64,000 bases of DNA from Flavobacterium sp. (GTDB lineage: Bacteria > Bacteroidota > Bacteroidia > Flavobacteriales > Flavobacteriaceae): contig NZ_JAQSDH010000049.1 in assembly GCF_029945805.1 (NCBI RefSeq), positions 51,416 through 115,415 on the forward strand. Reading direction: 5' to 3'. A program made the translations under genes and the position numbers. The notes below the pieces were generated by a model. The model worked only from the letters and a program-made list of their open reading frames with translations, searched no databases and was not told the origin of the DNA. Every line of letters starts with the position of its first letter. Position 1 is the first letter of the stretch. This document shows positions 17,487 to 26,700 of this stretch, piece by piece.

Positions 17487-17683
17487 ATTTTTTGGCTGTT
17501 CATCCCAACAATAAGGGTGAATCCTTGACCAATCTGTTAAAAACTATAGCAAATAAGGCTTCCAAAGCATTAGAAGTAGATGGATTAGCAACTTTGGCCA
17601 AGTATCAAATGAAGCAGGAGGTATTGGAACTGGAAAAGTTACTACTCGAATCAAAATTGCGAAAACTAACTCTATCCCTTTAA
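17480..17683 (+). CDS. Small hypothetical protein coupled to the HTH gene
   Basis: A 67-residue protein starting at GTG and overlapping the HTH stop by 7 bases in another frame. Helical and Lys/Leu/Glu-rich (QEVLELEKLLLESKLRKLTLSL at the end, in two runs), with no recognisable domain. It could be a separate coupled protein or the continuation of the HTH protein after a frameshift. The composition resembles the helical tail of the upstream protein, so both remain open. Confidence 0.5.
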   Translation: MVDFLAVHPNNKGESLTNLLKTIANKASKALEVDGLATLAKYQMKQEVLELEKLLLESKLRKLTLSL

Positions 17684-17810
17684 ATTAAAGGGAAGGAATA
17701 AAATTATAATGTAAGAAATATGTTAAAATTATATTAATATCTATTTTCTGACACTTTTTGGCACAAGCTTTGAAAACATCTGATTATTAATCATTTAAAA
17801 TTTTAATATT

Positions 17811-18221
17811 ATGAATTATTCAGTATCAAATTTAACGCAGGTTGCCGATTGCAACGCGTTATTAGCATGGGCCGGAAAAGAGAAAGCCGATTTGAGTTTC
17901 AAAAAACTTTCCGATGAACGTTTAACAGTTAGATATGCCGAGACTTCATTAGAGTTGGATGCTATCTTACAAGGAGTATTAGCCGAACTTGCGGCAACAG
18001 AAACCATTATTGCCGTATTGCCTGAAGGGCCGACTAAGGAGGATGCCATGAACAAAAAAGTAAGACTAGAGTACAAAAAGTTTTTACTGGAAACTCGTAA
18101 AGAGAGCTACGGTTCGGTAGCTTTGCTGGAAAAAGAAATGGATTTGGGTAGAGTCAATCAGGAGATTGCAGAAGTAGACGCCTTTATCGTGGCGGTAGAA
18201 GCACAGAAAGCGACATTATAA
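17811..18221 (+). CDS. Hypothetical helical protein
   Basis: A 136-residue soluble protein with no signal peptide or membrane segment. It starts MNYSVSNLTQVADCNALLAWA and is mainly helical with a long charged middle (KKVRLEYKKFLLETRKE) and an acidic Ala-rich end. I do not recognise the family. It follows the HTH module after 127 bases that contain a TTTCTGACAC element resembling the HTH-proximal repeats, and it has its own terminator. Confidence 0.7.
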   Translation: MNYSVSNLTQVADCNALLAWAGKEKADLSFKKLSDERLTVRYAETSLELDAILQGVLAELAATETIIAVLPEGPTKEDAMNKKVRLEYKKFLLETRKESYGSVALLEKEMDLGRVNQEIAEVDAFIVAVEAQKATL

Positions 18222-18245
18222 TACCGTTTTATTTTGTGTTTAAAG

Positions 18246-18273
18246 AGGTTGCCTTTTTGGGTGACCTTTTTTT
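18246..18273 (+). terminator. Terminator after the 17811 gene
   Basis: AGGTTGCC pairs with GGTGACCT (two G-T pairs) around a short T-rich loop, followed by seven Ts. Confidence 0.7.
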
Positions 18274-18277
18274 GGTT

Positions 18278-18871
18278 TTAACTAGTCTTACCCACCAATC
18301 CCTTAATAAACACCGCAATTTCGTTCGCTGATAAAATATAATCTGCATCAAGGTTTTTGATGGCGTGAGCGGGCATATATGGAACTTCAGCCGTTTCCGG
18401 TTTTTGGATGATTACAATGCCACCGTTTTCTTTAACGGCAAGTAATCCGTTAGTGCCATCATTATTAGCGCCTGATAGTAGTATGGCCACTAATTTAGTC
18501 CCGAATACATCGGCAGCCGATTCAAAGCCAACATCAATGCTGGGGCGGCTGTAATTCACTTTTTCGGAAACGTCTAACGAGAACGACAGGTTGTTTTCAA
18601 TTAGTAAGTGGTAATCGGCGGGAGCAACATATACGTGCCCCACTTTTATAGGGGTTTTATCTTCGACTTCTTTAACTTTGAGGCCACTCTTCATCCGAAT
18701 CAATTCTTCTAGAAAATTATCATCCGAATTGCGACGGTGGACAATTAGTAAAATAACTAATGATTCAATGTTTTGCAACTTGGGAAGAACTTGCAACAAC
18801 ACTTCAAGGCTGCCTGCCGAACCGCCTACGATTACCACTTTAGCATGAGGATTTAGTTTATTTTCTTCCAT
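18278..18871 (-). CDS. cheB: CheB-type protein-glutamate methylesterase domain protein
   Basis: A 197-residue protein with only the CheB esterase domain and no N-terminal receiver. Catalytic triad visible: S18 in GGSAGS, H45 in IVHRR and D138 in LLSGANNDGT. Last gene of the signalling operon, overlapping cheR by 19 bases. No chemoreceptor, CheA or CheW is present, so as in other CheB/CheR-plus-hybrid-kinase clusters it probably modifies or tunes a non-chemotaxis sensor (inference). Confidence 0.92.
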   Translation of the reverse strand: MEENKLNPHAKVVIVGGSAGSLEVLLQVLPKLQNIESLVILLIVHRRNSDDNFLEELIRMKSGLKVKEVEDKTPIKVGHVYVAPADYHLLIENNLSFSLDVSEKVNYSRPSIDVGFESAADVFGTKLVAILLSGANNDGTNGLLAVKENGGIVIIQKPETAEVPYMPAHAIKNLDADYILSANEIAVFIKGLVGKTS

Positions 18872-19662
18872 ATCTTCTCTTTCCGTAGTTGTTCGTAATT
18901 CTTTTGTACCGCAGTGAACCGAATTGTTTCTTTGGTTCCCAATGCCAAATAACCCAATCGCGCCAAGCTACTGTCAAAAAGGTGCAGTACCCGATCTTGC
19001 AAATCCCTATCAAAATAGATCATTACGTTGCGGCACAAAATCAAATCAAATTCGTTAAACGAACTATCCGAAACCAAGTTGTGTTGCGAAAAAACCATCT
19101 TTCGCGATAGGTTTTCATCAAATTTCGCAAAGCCGTAATTCGCACTATAATACTCTGAAAAATCATTTTTACCTCCGGCATTACGGTAATTCTCGCCGTA
19201 TTCTTTCATTAGCTTCAGCGGAAACAATCCTTTTTTGGCACTTTCCAAAACCGTTTGATTCAGATCGGTGGCATAAATTAATGATTTCGACAAAAGCCCT
19301 TCTTCGCTTAACAAAATGGCCATAGAATATACTTCTTCGCCTGTTGAACAACCGGCATGCCAAATTCGGATAAAAGGCTTGGTGCGCAATGACGGAAGGA
19401 TTTCCTCTCGAAGTACTTTATAAAAGGCAGGATCACGAAACATTTCGGTAACGTTCACCGTAATTTCTTCTATAACATGGGTTAAATAAGCTGCATCATT
19501 TTTTATTTTATAGAGGAATTCTCGAAAACTAACAAAATCACCCATTTGATATACACGCTCCAAACGTCGTTTAAACGAGGCATGAGAATACCCCGCAAAA
19601 TCGTAGCCGTAGTAGTCATATATTTCGTTTATAAATAAGGTAAGGTGCTGTTCGTCAAACAT
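18853..19662 (-). CDS. cheR: CheR-type protein-glutamate O-methyltransferase
   Basis: A 269-residue SAM-dependent methyltransferase. N-terminal all-helical CheR_N domain (about 1-60), then the SAM site WHAGCSTGEEVYSMA (near residue 100-115), DLN in the acidic loop, and FDLILCRNVMIYFD (about 205-218), the family signature. Ends overlapping cheB; starts two bases after the receiver gene stop. Works with CheB on a glutamate-bearing partner not identified in this window; the hybrid kinase coiled coil is one candidate. Confidence 0.93.
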   Translation of the reverse strand: MFDEQHLTLFINEIYDYYGYDFAGYSHASFKRRLERVYQMGDFVSFREFLYKIKNDAAYLTHVIEEITVNVTEMFRDPAFYKVLREEILPSLRTKPFIRIWHAGCSTGEEVYSMAILLSEEGLLSKSLIYATDLNQTVLESAKKGLFPLKLMKEYGENYRNAGGKNDFSEYYSANYGFAKFDENLSRKMVFSQHNLVSDSSFNEFDLILCRNVMIYFDRDLQDRVLHLFDSSLARLGYLALGTKETIRFTAVQKNYEQLRKEKIWKKIN

Positions 19663-19664
19663 AA

Positions 19665-20033
19665 TTAAATGGTTTGGAGTAGTCGGAACAATTGGTCCAC
19701 ATCTACGGGTTTGGACAGATAATCATCTGCCCCTGCATCAAGACATTTTTCACGATCACCCGTCATCGCTTGCGCAGTAACAGCAATTATGGGCGTAGAA
19801 ATGCGTGAAGGAATTTTTCTGATGAGTGGAATGGCATCATAGCCATCCATTTCGGGCATCATCATATCGATAAGTACCACGTCAAACTCAGCTTCCGTTT
19901 GCAAAAGAGCAAGTGCTTCTTTGGCACTTTCGCAAGAATCGATTTGATATTTTTTTGCCTTGAGCGTTGCGCCTAAAGCAAATATATTTCGAGGATCGTC
20001 GTCTATAATCAAAATTCGTTTAGTCATATCCAT
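19665..20033 (-). CDS. Stand-alone response-regulator receiver
   Basis: A 122-residue CheY-like receiver with no output domain. Acidic pocket DDD (11-13), phospho-acceptor D56 in LIDMMMPEMDG, TAQ and the conserved lysine in SKPVD. Its start codon overlaps the hybrid-kinase stop by one base. It is very similar to the last receiver of that kinase (both share MTGDREKC), so it may be a duplicate that competes for or relays phosphate. Confidence 0.93.
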   Translation of the reverse strand: MDMTKRILIIDDDPRNIFALGATLKAKKYQIDSCESAKEALALLQTEAEFDVVLIDMMMPEMDGYDAIPLIRKIPSRISTPIIAVTAQAMTGDREKCLDAGADDYLSKPVDVDQLFRLLQTI

Positions 20034-23000
20034 TAACTATAAAGCCACACACGAAGCAGCGATAAAAGCTGATCTACGTCAACAGGCTTTGTTATATAAT
20101 CAGAGGCTCCGGCATTAATGCATTTTTCACGATCGCCTGTCATTGCTTTCGCAGTAACGGCTATCACCGGAAGGTTTTTCCATTTTTTATTTTCACGAAT
20201 GAGTTTGGCCGTTTCATAGCCATCCAAGTTCGGCATCATCATGTCCAATAAAACTACATCAGTTTGTGGATGTTCTTTAAGTACTTTTAAAGCCTCAGCA
20301 CCATCAATAGCGGTTATTACTTTCATTTGTAATACTTCTAAAGCTTTGGTTAACGAATAAATATTTCGCACATCATCATCAACTACTAGGACCGTTTTAT
20401 CTTTCAGTACATTGTCGAGTTGTCTTTTTGACGCATCGCGTTTAGTTCCTACTTTTTTATCCTCTACAATATGCAAGAACAGTGAAACTTCATCAAGCAT
20501 ACGCTGATACGAATGTGCCGTTTTTACGATTATAGAATCGGCGTACTTCTTAATTTTCATCTCTTCGTTCAATGACAAACTCGTTCCTGTAAATACAATA
20601 ACCGGAATGTTATCCAAACTGCCATTGCTTTTTACACTTTCCAGAATTTCGTACGCTTGTTGATCGGGAATTCCCATATCCAGAATCACGCAGTTGATGT
20701 CTTCTCGTTGTAACGTTTCGATACTTTTTGAAACATTACTACTGATTTCCGATTTGATATTATTACTGTCTAAAAACAACGATAAGGCTTCGGCATGTTT
20801 TGAATTGTCTTCGATAATCAACACTTTTTGAGATTCGCGGTTGATAATATCTTCAATGCGTTGGAACACTTGCGGAATCTGTTCAAAGGCTGCGGGTTTA
20901 TCAAGGAAATTAATGGCTCCTTTCAAAAGACTTTCCTGACGCACGTTCATTGATGACATAATGTGCACCGGAATGTGACGCGTAATAGCACTCGCTTTCA
21001 ATTCTTCCATCACTTCCCAACCCGATTTTATTGGCAATTGAATATCAAGCAATACGGCTAAAGGTTTGTAATGCGCTGCTAAATTATATGCTTCATCACC
21101 TCGTACAGTTACGATTCCCTTATAGCCGCGTTCTCTTGAAAATTGAAGTAAGGCTTTTGCGAATGGTCGATCATCCTCAACAATTAACATCACTTTATCA
21201 CCTGCTTGAATCGCATCTCGATCATCTGGAACGGCTTCTGGAATGGTTTCACTGATGTATTTTTTCTGAGGAACTACAGCAGGTGCTGAAGTTTCAATTA
21301 CCGGAGCGCTTTCTCTGTATATGGCTGCAGCCGATGATATTGAAATTGGAATAATCAATGTAAACGTACTTCCTATTCCAGGTTCACTATCAACAGTGAT
21401 TTCACCTTTTAGCAAACGCGCCAATTCACGGCTGATAGACAATCCGAGGCCAGTACCGCCATACTTTCGTTTGGTAGAACCGTCTGCTTGTTGGAATGCC
21501 TCAAAAATCAAGGGTTGTTGGTCTTTCGGAATACCAATCCCCGTATCGGTTATGGCAAAAGAAAGGTAGTTTTCTTTATTGTCTGGCTTGGATATGGTAA
21601 GGCTTACTGAACCTTTGGCTGTAAATTTAATCGCATTCGAAATCAGATTTTTTAGAATCTGTTCCAAACGCATTTTGTCCGTTTTGATTACTAACGGCGC
21701 CTGTTTGGCGTCAATAGTAAACGCAATATTTTTTTGCTTGGCTACTTGTTTGAAAAGACCGTCAATACCACTAGTAATTTCTTCCACTGGCACATCCGTA
21801 ATTTCAAGATCCATTTTACCGGCTTCTATTTTTGAAAGGTCCAGAATCTCATCAATCAATCCCAAAAGTCCATTACCCGAACTTTGAATCACCTTAGCAA
21901 ATTCAACTTGTTCCTCCGATAAATTCTCCTCATTGTTTTCACCTAAAAGTCGGCTTAACAGTAAAATTGAATTCAACGGAGTTCGCAGTTCGTGCGACAT
22001 ATTGGCCAAGAATTCCGATTTGTATCGTGTAGAAAGTTCCAACGCTTCTGATTTCTTTTGGATTTCAAGATTCTGTTCTTCTAATAATACACTTCTTTCG
22101 TTCAGTTCCTCATTGGTCTGCTGCAATTCTTCTTGTTGTACTTTAAGTTCTTCTTCTGATACTTGAAGTTTTTCGGTCTGCGTCTCCAATTCGGCGTTCA
22201 TACTTTCTAAATCGGTATGTTGCACTTTCAATTCTTCTGACTGAGACTGTGTTTCTTCCAAAAGTTCTTGCACGTTTCTGCGGCTTTGTGCTACCTGAAA
22301 TGCAATTGCAATATTTTTATTTATCGAATCAAAATAAGTCAGTTCTTTTTCTCCATAGGTTTCAACACTGGCCACTTCAATCACACCCACAATTCCGTTA
22401 GCATGTATTGGGAACGCAATGATATGTTTGGGTTTGGCTTCACCAAGTGCATACGATATTTTAATACTGCTGGAATCGGGCGCTATAACTTCAAGCGTTT
22501 TTTCTGATGCCACGGCTTGTCCGGCTAACCCTTCACCTACTTTTAGTTCTTTTTTAACGGTAGCCACATCATAACTGTATCCTGCTGTAAAAACCAATTT
22601 TTCATTTTCAAGAAGGTATAATAGTCCGGCCTGACTTCCGGTGTATTGTGCAACAAATTCAATTATGGTTTGTGCAAGATTTTCTATAGTAGGTACTCCA
22701 AGCATTGCATTATTCAATTGGGCTACACCCGCCTGAAGCCACGCATGCTCTGATACTTTGTTAAAAGAAGTTTTCAAAGCGAGAGACATATTGTCAAGAG
22801 AGTCGGCTAAAGTTCCTAAGGCATCGGTTTCAATATTGTCAATCTTAATTTCGTAGTTCCCTAACGCAATTTGTGAGGCAAGGTTACTAATAAGGTGAAT
22901 CCGTTGTGCAGTTTCGCGGTCTTTTTTCTCTAATTCCACCTGAAGCGCTACACGAATCCTATAATCCTTAATAATTCGCATAAAGAACACTATACTGATC

Positions 23001-23575
23001 AGTATCGCAATTACTGCTGCTATAATGATTAAAATGGAAGTATTGGTTCCGTAATTCGCAGAGGTTTCTGTTCTTTGTTTGAGTATTTCTGTTTCACGGC
23101 TTTCCATTCGCTTGAAAAAAGAACGCATTTCATCCATAAGCAGTTTTCCTTCCTGCAAATCCATGTCATCTAGGGCAACATTATTTTTTCTGTCCTGTAC
23201 TCTGTTTTCTAAATAGATGTAGAAAGTCTGTGTTATGGTATTCAGTTTTTTTAAAGCTGCCTGTTGCTCTAGATTATCACTTGTTAGCGTTTCTAAACTT
23301 TCAAGGTATTCATTTGTGCGTACCTGTGCCGTTTTATAGGTTTCTAGATAATTTTCGGTGCCCATTATAAGATAGCCTCGCACACTAGTTTGAGCATCCG
23401 TTAAAGAGAGTTGTGCCCCATTAAGATTATAAATAACCTCGTGTGTGTGACCCACCAATTTATTACTTTCCAGTAGTTTTTTGATACTTTGATACGAGGC
23501 AACAGAACTTACAACTAATATAAGTATAGATATCGCTGTACTAATAACGAGGTTTCTTTTAAATGTGGTATTCAT
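20033..23575 (-). CDS. Hybrid histidine kinase, CHASE3-GAF-HisKA-HATPase with three receivers
   Basis: A 1180-residue inner-membrane sensor. Order: TM1 (about 9-27), periplasmic CHASE3-like helical domain (30-175), TM2 (about 178-198), HAMP-like segment (about 200-275), GAF domain (about 280-430), long coiled coil rich in Glu/Gln (435-510), HisKA with H528 in MSHELRTPLN, HATPase_c (about 635-750), then receivers at about 798-910, 922-1040 and 1060-1180. All three receivers keep a phosphorylatable aspartate (LLDIQLP, ILDMGIP, LLDMMMP). The middle one lacks the usual switch residues. Resembles global stress-type hybrid kinases. Confidence 0.93.
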   Translation of the reverse strand: MNTTFKRNLVISTAISILILVVSSVASYQSIKKLLESNKLVGHTHEVIYNLNGAQLSLTDAQTSVRGYLIMGTENYLETYKTAQVRTNEYLESLETLTSDNLEQQAALKKLNTITQTFYIYLENRVQDRKNNVALDDMDLQEGKLLMDEMRSFFKRMESRETEILKQRTETSANYGTNTSILIIIAAVIAILISIVFFMRIIKDYRIRVALQVELEKKDRETAQRIHLISNLASQIALGNYEIKIDNIETDALGTLADSLDNMSLALKTSFNKVSEHAWLQAGVAQLNNAMLGVPTIENLAQTIIEFVAQYTGSQAGLLYLLENEKLVFTAGYSYDVATVKKELKVGEGLAGQAVASEKTLEVIAPDSSSIKISYALGEAKPKHIIAFPIHANGIVGVIEVASVETYGEKELTYFDSINKNIAIAFQVAQSRRNVQELLEETQSQSEELKVQHTDLESMNAELETQTEKLQVSEEELKVQQEELQQTNEELNERSVLLEEQNLEIQKKSEALELSTRYKSEFLANMSHELRTPLNSILLLSRLLGENNEENLSEEQVEFAKVIQSSGNGLLGLIDEILDLSKIEAGKMDLEITDVPVEEITSGIDGLFKQVAKQKNIAFTIDAKQAPLVIKTDKMRLEQILKNLISNAIKFTAKGSVSLTISKPDNKENYLSFAITDTGIGIPKDQQPLIFEAFQQADGSTKRKYGGTGLGLSISRELARLLKGEITVDSEPGIGSTFTLIIPISISSAAAIYRESAPVIETSAPAVVPQKKYISETIPEAVPDDRDAIQAGDKVMLIVEDDRPFAKALLQFSRERGYKGIVTVRGDEAYNLAAHYKPLAVLLDIQLPIKSGWEVMEELKASAITRHIPVHIMSSMNVRQESLLKGAINFLDKPAAFEQIPQVFQRIEDIINRESQKVLIIEDNSKHAEALSLFLDSNNIKSEISSNVSKSIETLQREDINCVILDMGIPDQQAYEILESVKSNGSLDNIPVIVFTGTSLSLNEEMKIKKYADSIIVKTAHSYQRMLDEVSLFLHIVEDKKVGTKRDASKRQLDNVLKDKTVLVVDDDVRNIYSLTKALEVLQMKVITAIDGAEALKVLKEHPQTDVVLLDMMMPNLDGYETAKLIRENKKWKNLPVIAVTAKAMTGDREKCINAGASDYITKPVDVDQLLSLLRVWLYS

Positions 23576-24798
23576 TAATGGGTAGGTGTTGTTATTGGAA
23601 GAATGATGATAAAGGTAGCTCCTTCTCCTGGTTTACTTTGACTCACAATTACGCCGTTGTGTTTTTCGATGATTTTTTTGGTAATGGCAAGACCAATTCC
23701 GGTTCCTTCATACGTTTCTTTATTATGGAGGCGTTGGAAAATGGTAAATATTTTTTCTTTGTATTGTTCTTCAAAACCAATACCGTTGTCTTTTATAGTA
23801 ATGCGATGGTAGTTTCCGAAGTTGCTTGATGGCGCTTCAAAATCTGACGTATCGATTCGATCTGCTGTAATGGTGATTTCGGGCTTGACCTCATCCTTTA
23901 CAAACTTTAGTGCATTGCTAATTAGATTTTGAAATACCTGACGGAATTGGCTTTCTACACCTATAATTTGAGGCAAGTCGCTTTGTATATTTAGTTTTCC
24001 TTGTTTTTGTTCGAAAGCATATTCAAGATCCGTAGCCACTTCATTCATTACATCGTTTAAGTCAAAAGCTACCAATTGCGGTTCTGCAGACAATCTAGAA
24101 AAAGATAGTAAATCTTCAATAAGATTGTTCATTCGTTCCGCTGCTAGAATGGTACGCTGCACATAAAATGGACCATTGGCTTCTTCGTTAAGACAACGTT
24201 CTCCTATGAGTTTTACAAAGGTTCCTATTTTGCGTAAGGGTTCTTTTAAATCGTGTGATACTACCCAAGAAAATTGTTGCAGTTCATGATTACTTAGTTC
24301 TAGTTCCCGATTTTTTTGCACTAATTCGGCGGTACGTAAAGCAACTTTCTCTTCTAAATTTTCTTGTGCATCTTTGCGGATGGCTATTTCTTTAACCAAT
24401 AAGTCTTGGGTATCTCTGAGTTCTTTTTTTTGTTCGTAATGTTTTAGTAATGTTTTTACTCTAAGGATAAGTAAATCCGGATCTACGGGTTTTGTGATAT
24501 AATCTACTCCGCCAGATTCATAGCCTTTAGTAATGTATTTTTTTTCTTTGCTAATGGCAGAAAGAAAAATAATGGGAATGTCTTTTGTACGGTTGCTTCC
24601 TGCTAAGGCTTCTCCAACTTCAAATCCGTCCATACCGGGCATTTGAACATCAAGAATAATAAGAGAATAATTTTTTTGCAGTGTCATTTTGAGCGCCTCT
24701 TCACCTGAGCATGCAGCTTCTGACTCCAATCCGTGCAATGAAAGAATTTTTTTTAAAGGCAGGATGTTTTCCCTTTTATCGTCAACTAGTAGTATCAT
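23575..24798 (-). CDS. Receiver-histidine kinase fusion
   Basis: A 407-residue soluble protein: N-terminal receiver (D50 in IILDVQMPGMDG), a coiled coil (about 120-170), HisKA with WVVSHDLKEPLRK, and HATPase_c with IKDNGIGF and GTGIGLAITKK near the C terminus. The receiver-first layout suggests it is driven by phosphate from another kinase. First gene of the five-gene operon; its stop overlaps the next start by one base (TAATG). Confidence 0.92.
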   Translation of the reverse strand: MILLVDDKRENILPLKKILSLHGLESEAACSGEEALKMTLQKNYSLIILDVQMPGMDGFEVGEALAGSNRTKDIPIIFLSAISKEKKYITKGYESGGVDYITKPVDPDLLILRVKTLLKHYEQKKELRDTQDLLVKEIAIRKDAQENLEEKVALRTAELVQKNRELELSNHELQQFSWVVSHDLKEPLRKIGTFVKLIGERCLNEEANGPFYVQRTILAAERMNNLIEDLLSFSRLSAEPQLVAFDLNDVMNEVATDLEYAFEQKQGKLNIQSDLPQIIGVESQFRQVFQNLISNALKFVKDEVKPEITITADRIDTSDFEAPSSNFGNYHRITIKDNGIGFEEQYKEKIFTIFQRLHNKETYEGTGIGLAITKKIIEKHNGVIVSQSKPGEGATFIIILPITTPTH

Positions 24799-25111
24799 GT
24801 TATTGTTTAACCATTATATAGCTTATAAAAGGAACACCAATTACTTCAAAATTAATAAAAAAACTTATAGTTTCGTTAAAAAGTAGGTAGTGATTATCGT
24901 TTTGGTTTATTCAAAGCTACCAAAGCTACACCACAAGAGCGTGGTAAGATTACATAATTTTTTGGAGATGTTATATTATTACCACCTAGCTGTTTTCTGA
25001 ATTTTTGTTGTTTTGTTTCATAATATATCTTGGTTGCTGTTTTAAAGAGATTAAAAAACCCACAATATTTTACTCATACTGCGGGTTTTATAAGTAATAG
25101 TAAAATGAAGA
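24799..25111. other. 313-base spacer upstream of the signalling operon
   Basis: AT-rich, no credible gene. Contains a possible minus-strand -7 box TAATTTTG (24847-24854) for the kinase operon and, at the right end, the DUF892 terminator. Confidence 0.5.
25053..25090 (-). terminator. Terminator of the DUF892 gene
   Basis: On the minus strand AAAACCCGCA pairs with TGTGGGTTTT (one G-T) and is followed by a T run, just after the gene stop. Confidence 0.75.
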
Positions 25112-25699
25112 TTATTCATCTAATTCTTCCGCTTCAAAATTAATGTTATGGTACGCGGCATCGGTAAGACCAGAATCGGCTAATTTTTCTTCACCAAGTG
25201 TTTCTTTAAGCAATTCCGCTGCTTGAATTTCACCCAAAGTTCCAGCCCATGCTGCCAAGGTTCCGTAAGTGGCTATTTCGTAGTGTTCTACTTTTTGTGC
25301 TGCTGCAATAATTCCAGCATCACGAACCACTCCGGGTTCTGTGTCTTCTAAAATACCATTGCCTTCCTCAAGAAGTCCGGCCATAGCATCGCATTTTTTG
25401 CCTACTGCTTTTTCACCCATACTATTGAACACCTTTTCTAAGCGGGTTACATGATTTTTAGTTTCTTCTAAATGATTTGTAATTGCGGAAACTAAGTTTG
25501 GTGCAGTCGCATTTTTAATCATTTTAGGCAAGGCTTTCACCAAAGCATTTTCTGCCCAATAAATGTCTTTTAGTTCATCGATGAACAAATCTCTTAATCC
25601 TTCTGCGGCAGTTCTTTTTGGTTTAACTTTTCCAGCTGAAGTTGTTGTTTCTGATGCTGTTTTCGCAGCTGCTTTTTTTGTTGTCGTTGCTGTTTTCAT
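25112..25699 (-). CDS. DUF892 (YciE/YciF-like) ferritin-like stress protein
   Basis: A 195-residue protein with a Lys/Ala/Thr-rich tail at the N terminus (about 1-30) and then a four-helix ferritin-like DUF892 domain: LRDLFIDELKDIYWAENAL, HLEETKNHVTRLEKVF and EHYEIATYGTLAAWA carry the Glu/His residues expected to bind a di-iron centre. YciE/YciF homologues are induced by osmotic and other stress. Upstream of the receiver-kinase operon on the same strand but with its own terminator. The Lys/Ala N-terminal stretch is odd and might bind DNA (inference). Confidence 0.9.
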   Translation of the reverse strand: MKTATTTKKAAAKTASETTTSAGKVKPKRTAAEGLRDLFIDELKDIYWAENALVKALPKMIKNATAPNLVSAITNHLEETKNHVTRLEKVFNSMGEKAVGKKCDAMAGLLEEGNGILEDTEPGVVRDAGIIAAAQKVEHYEIATYGTLAAWAGTLGEIQAAELLKETLGEEKLADSGLTDAAYHNINFEAEELDE

Positions 25700-25730
25700 A
25701 CTACTTGTTATTTAATTAAATTTAGAATAT

Positions 25731-25738
25731 CAAATTTA
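25731..25738 (-). promoter_or_regulatory. Putative -7 box for the DUF892 gene (TAAATTTG)
   Basis: Exact TANNTTTG match on the minus strand 31 bases before the ATG. -33 box unclear. Confidence 0.45.
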
Positions 25739-25808
25739 CATTACACTAACATTTAGTTCTTTACAGAATATTTATAAAAAATTATAGAATGTCAATTCAA
25801 TGGAAAAC

Positions 25809-25842
25809 AAAAATGCCCAACACTTTCGTATTGAGCATTTTA
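25809..25842 (-). terminator. Terminator of the PAP2 gene
   Basis: On the minus strand AAAATGCTCAA pairs with TTGGGCATTTT (one G-T), 11 bp, followed by Ts; 18 bases beyond the gene stop. Confidence 0.75.
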
Positions 25843-25859
25843 TTTAAATAAAACTAAAT

Positions 25860-26630
25860 TTAAAACGTTTTCAAAAACCCAATTCCAGTTTCTTTACCAT
25901 TGTAAAAGGGTACCATAACAGTTGCTGTTTTTTTATTTTTATCATTCCCAAAAAGATGCGACTTTACCCAAGGATGAATCCAATAAGCAACTTTCGTACT
26001 TAAAATTCCGATTCCAGCTCCTGCAGCTACATCGGTAAGCCAATGGCGGTTGTTCACGATGCGGAAGATTCCGGTTCCTGAGGCAACAGCATAGCCCGCT
26101 ATTCCATACCATGGCGATTTGTCTTTGTATTCCTGCCATAGCATTTCGGCTCCAGCGAAAGCTGTTGCAGTGTGTCCTGACGGAAAAGAATTGAACGAAC
26201 TTCCGTCGGGTCGTTCGATTTTGGAAATAGACTTTAAAGCCAATACCGTCGAAGCCATTATAATATAGGAGGTTGAAGCTATAATCGTCCGATCTTTAAG
26301 ATTGTGCTTTCCTTTTATTCCGGCTAAATTCAATGCATAAACTGCGGCTAGTGGCGCATATTGCGAAAAGTCGTCAATAGTGATTTTTTCGTCAATATGC
26401 TCTCCTACTTCTTCTCGTATCTCAGAATTAAAAAATTTAAGCTGATCACTTTCTATACCGATAACTCCATAACCTAACAACGTAGCTGGAATAATCAACT
26501 GTTTGTAATGAAATTTAATAGTATGCGAAACGGTATCTTGAGGGATACTATCTTTTACTATTTCTGGTTTTACTTGCTGTGCTTGCACCGTGATAAATCC
26601 AAATAGCAAAAACAAAATTACTTTTGACAT
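25860..26630 (-). CDS. PAP2-superfamily lipid phosphatase
   Basis: A 256-residue protein with a signal peptide (MSKVILFLLFGFITVQAQ). It carries the three PAP2 motifs: KSISKIERP (KX6RP), PSGHT, and RIVNNRHWLTD (RX5HX3D). Hydrophobic stretches between the motifs suggest a membrane-bound enzyme with a periplasmic active site, as for undecaprenyl-diphosphate or phosphatidylglycerophosphate phosphatases. The exact substrate is not readable. Followed downstream by a strong terminator; the sulfatase gene upstream is on the same strand. Confidence 0.9.
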   Translation of the reverse strand: MSKVILFLLFGFITVQAQQVKPEIVKDSIPQDTVSHTIKFHYKQLIIPATLLGYGVIGIESDQLKFFNSEIREEVGEHIDEKITIDDFSQYAPLAAVYALNLAGIKGKHNLKDRTIIASTSYIIMASTVLALKSISKIERPDGSSFNSFPSGHTATAFAGAEMLWQEYKDKSPWYGIAGYAVASGTGIFRIVNNRHWLTDVAAGAGIGILSTKVAYWIHPWVKSHLFGNDKNKKTATVMVPFYNGKETGIGFLKTF

Positions 26631-26700
26631 GAGTTACTGTTTACTAATACAAGGTTTTATTTCATAAAATCATCGAAGAAGCGTTATAAATGGCACCTAA

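Noticed and set aside
18278..19662. cheB/cheR as part of a chemotaxis operon
   Set aside because: No cheA, cheW or receptor gene nearby, and the kinases in the operon are not CheA-like.
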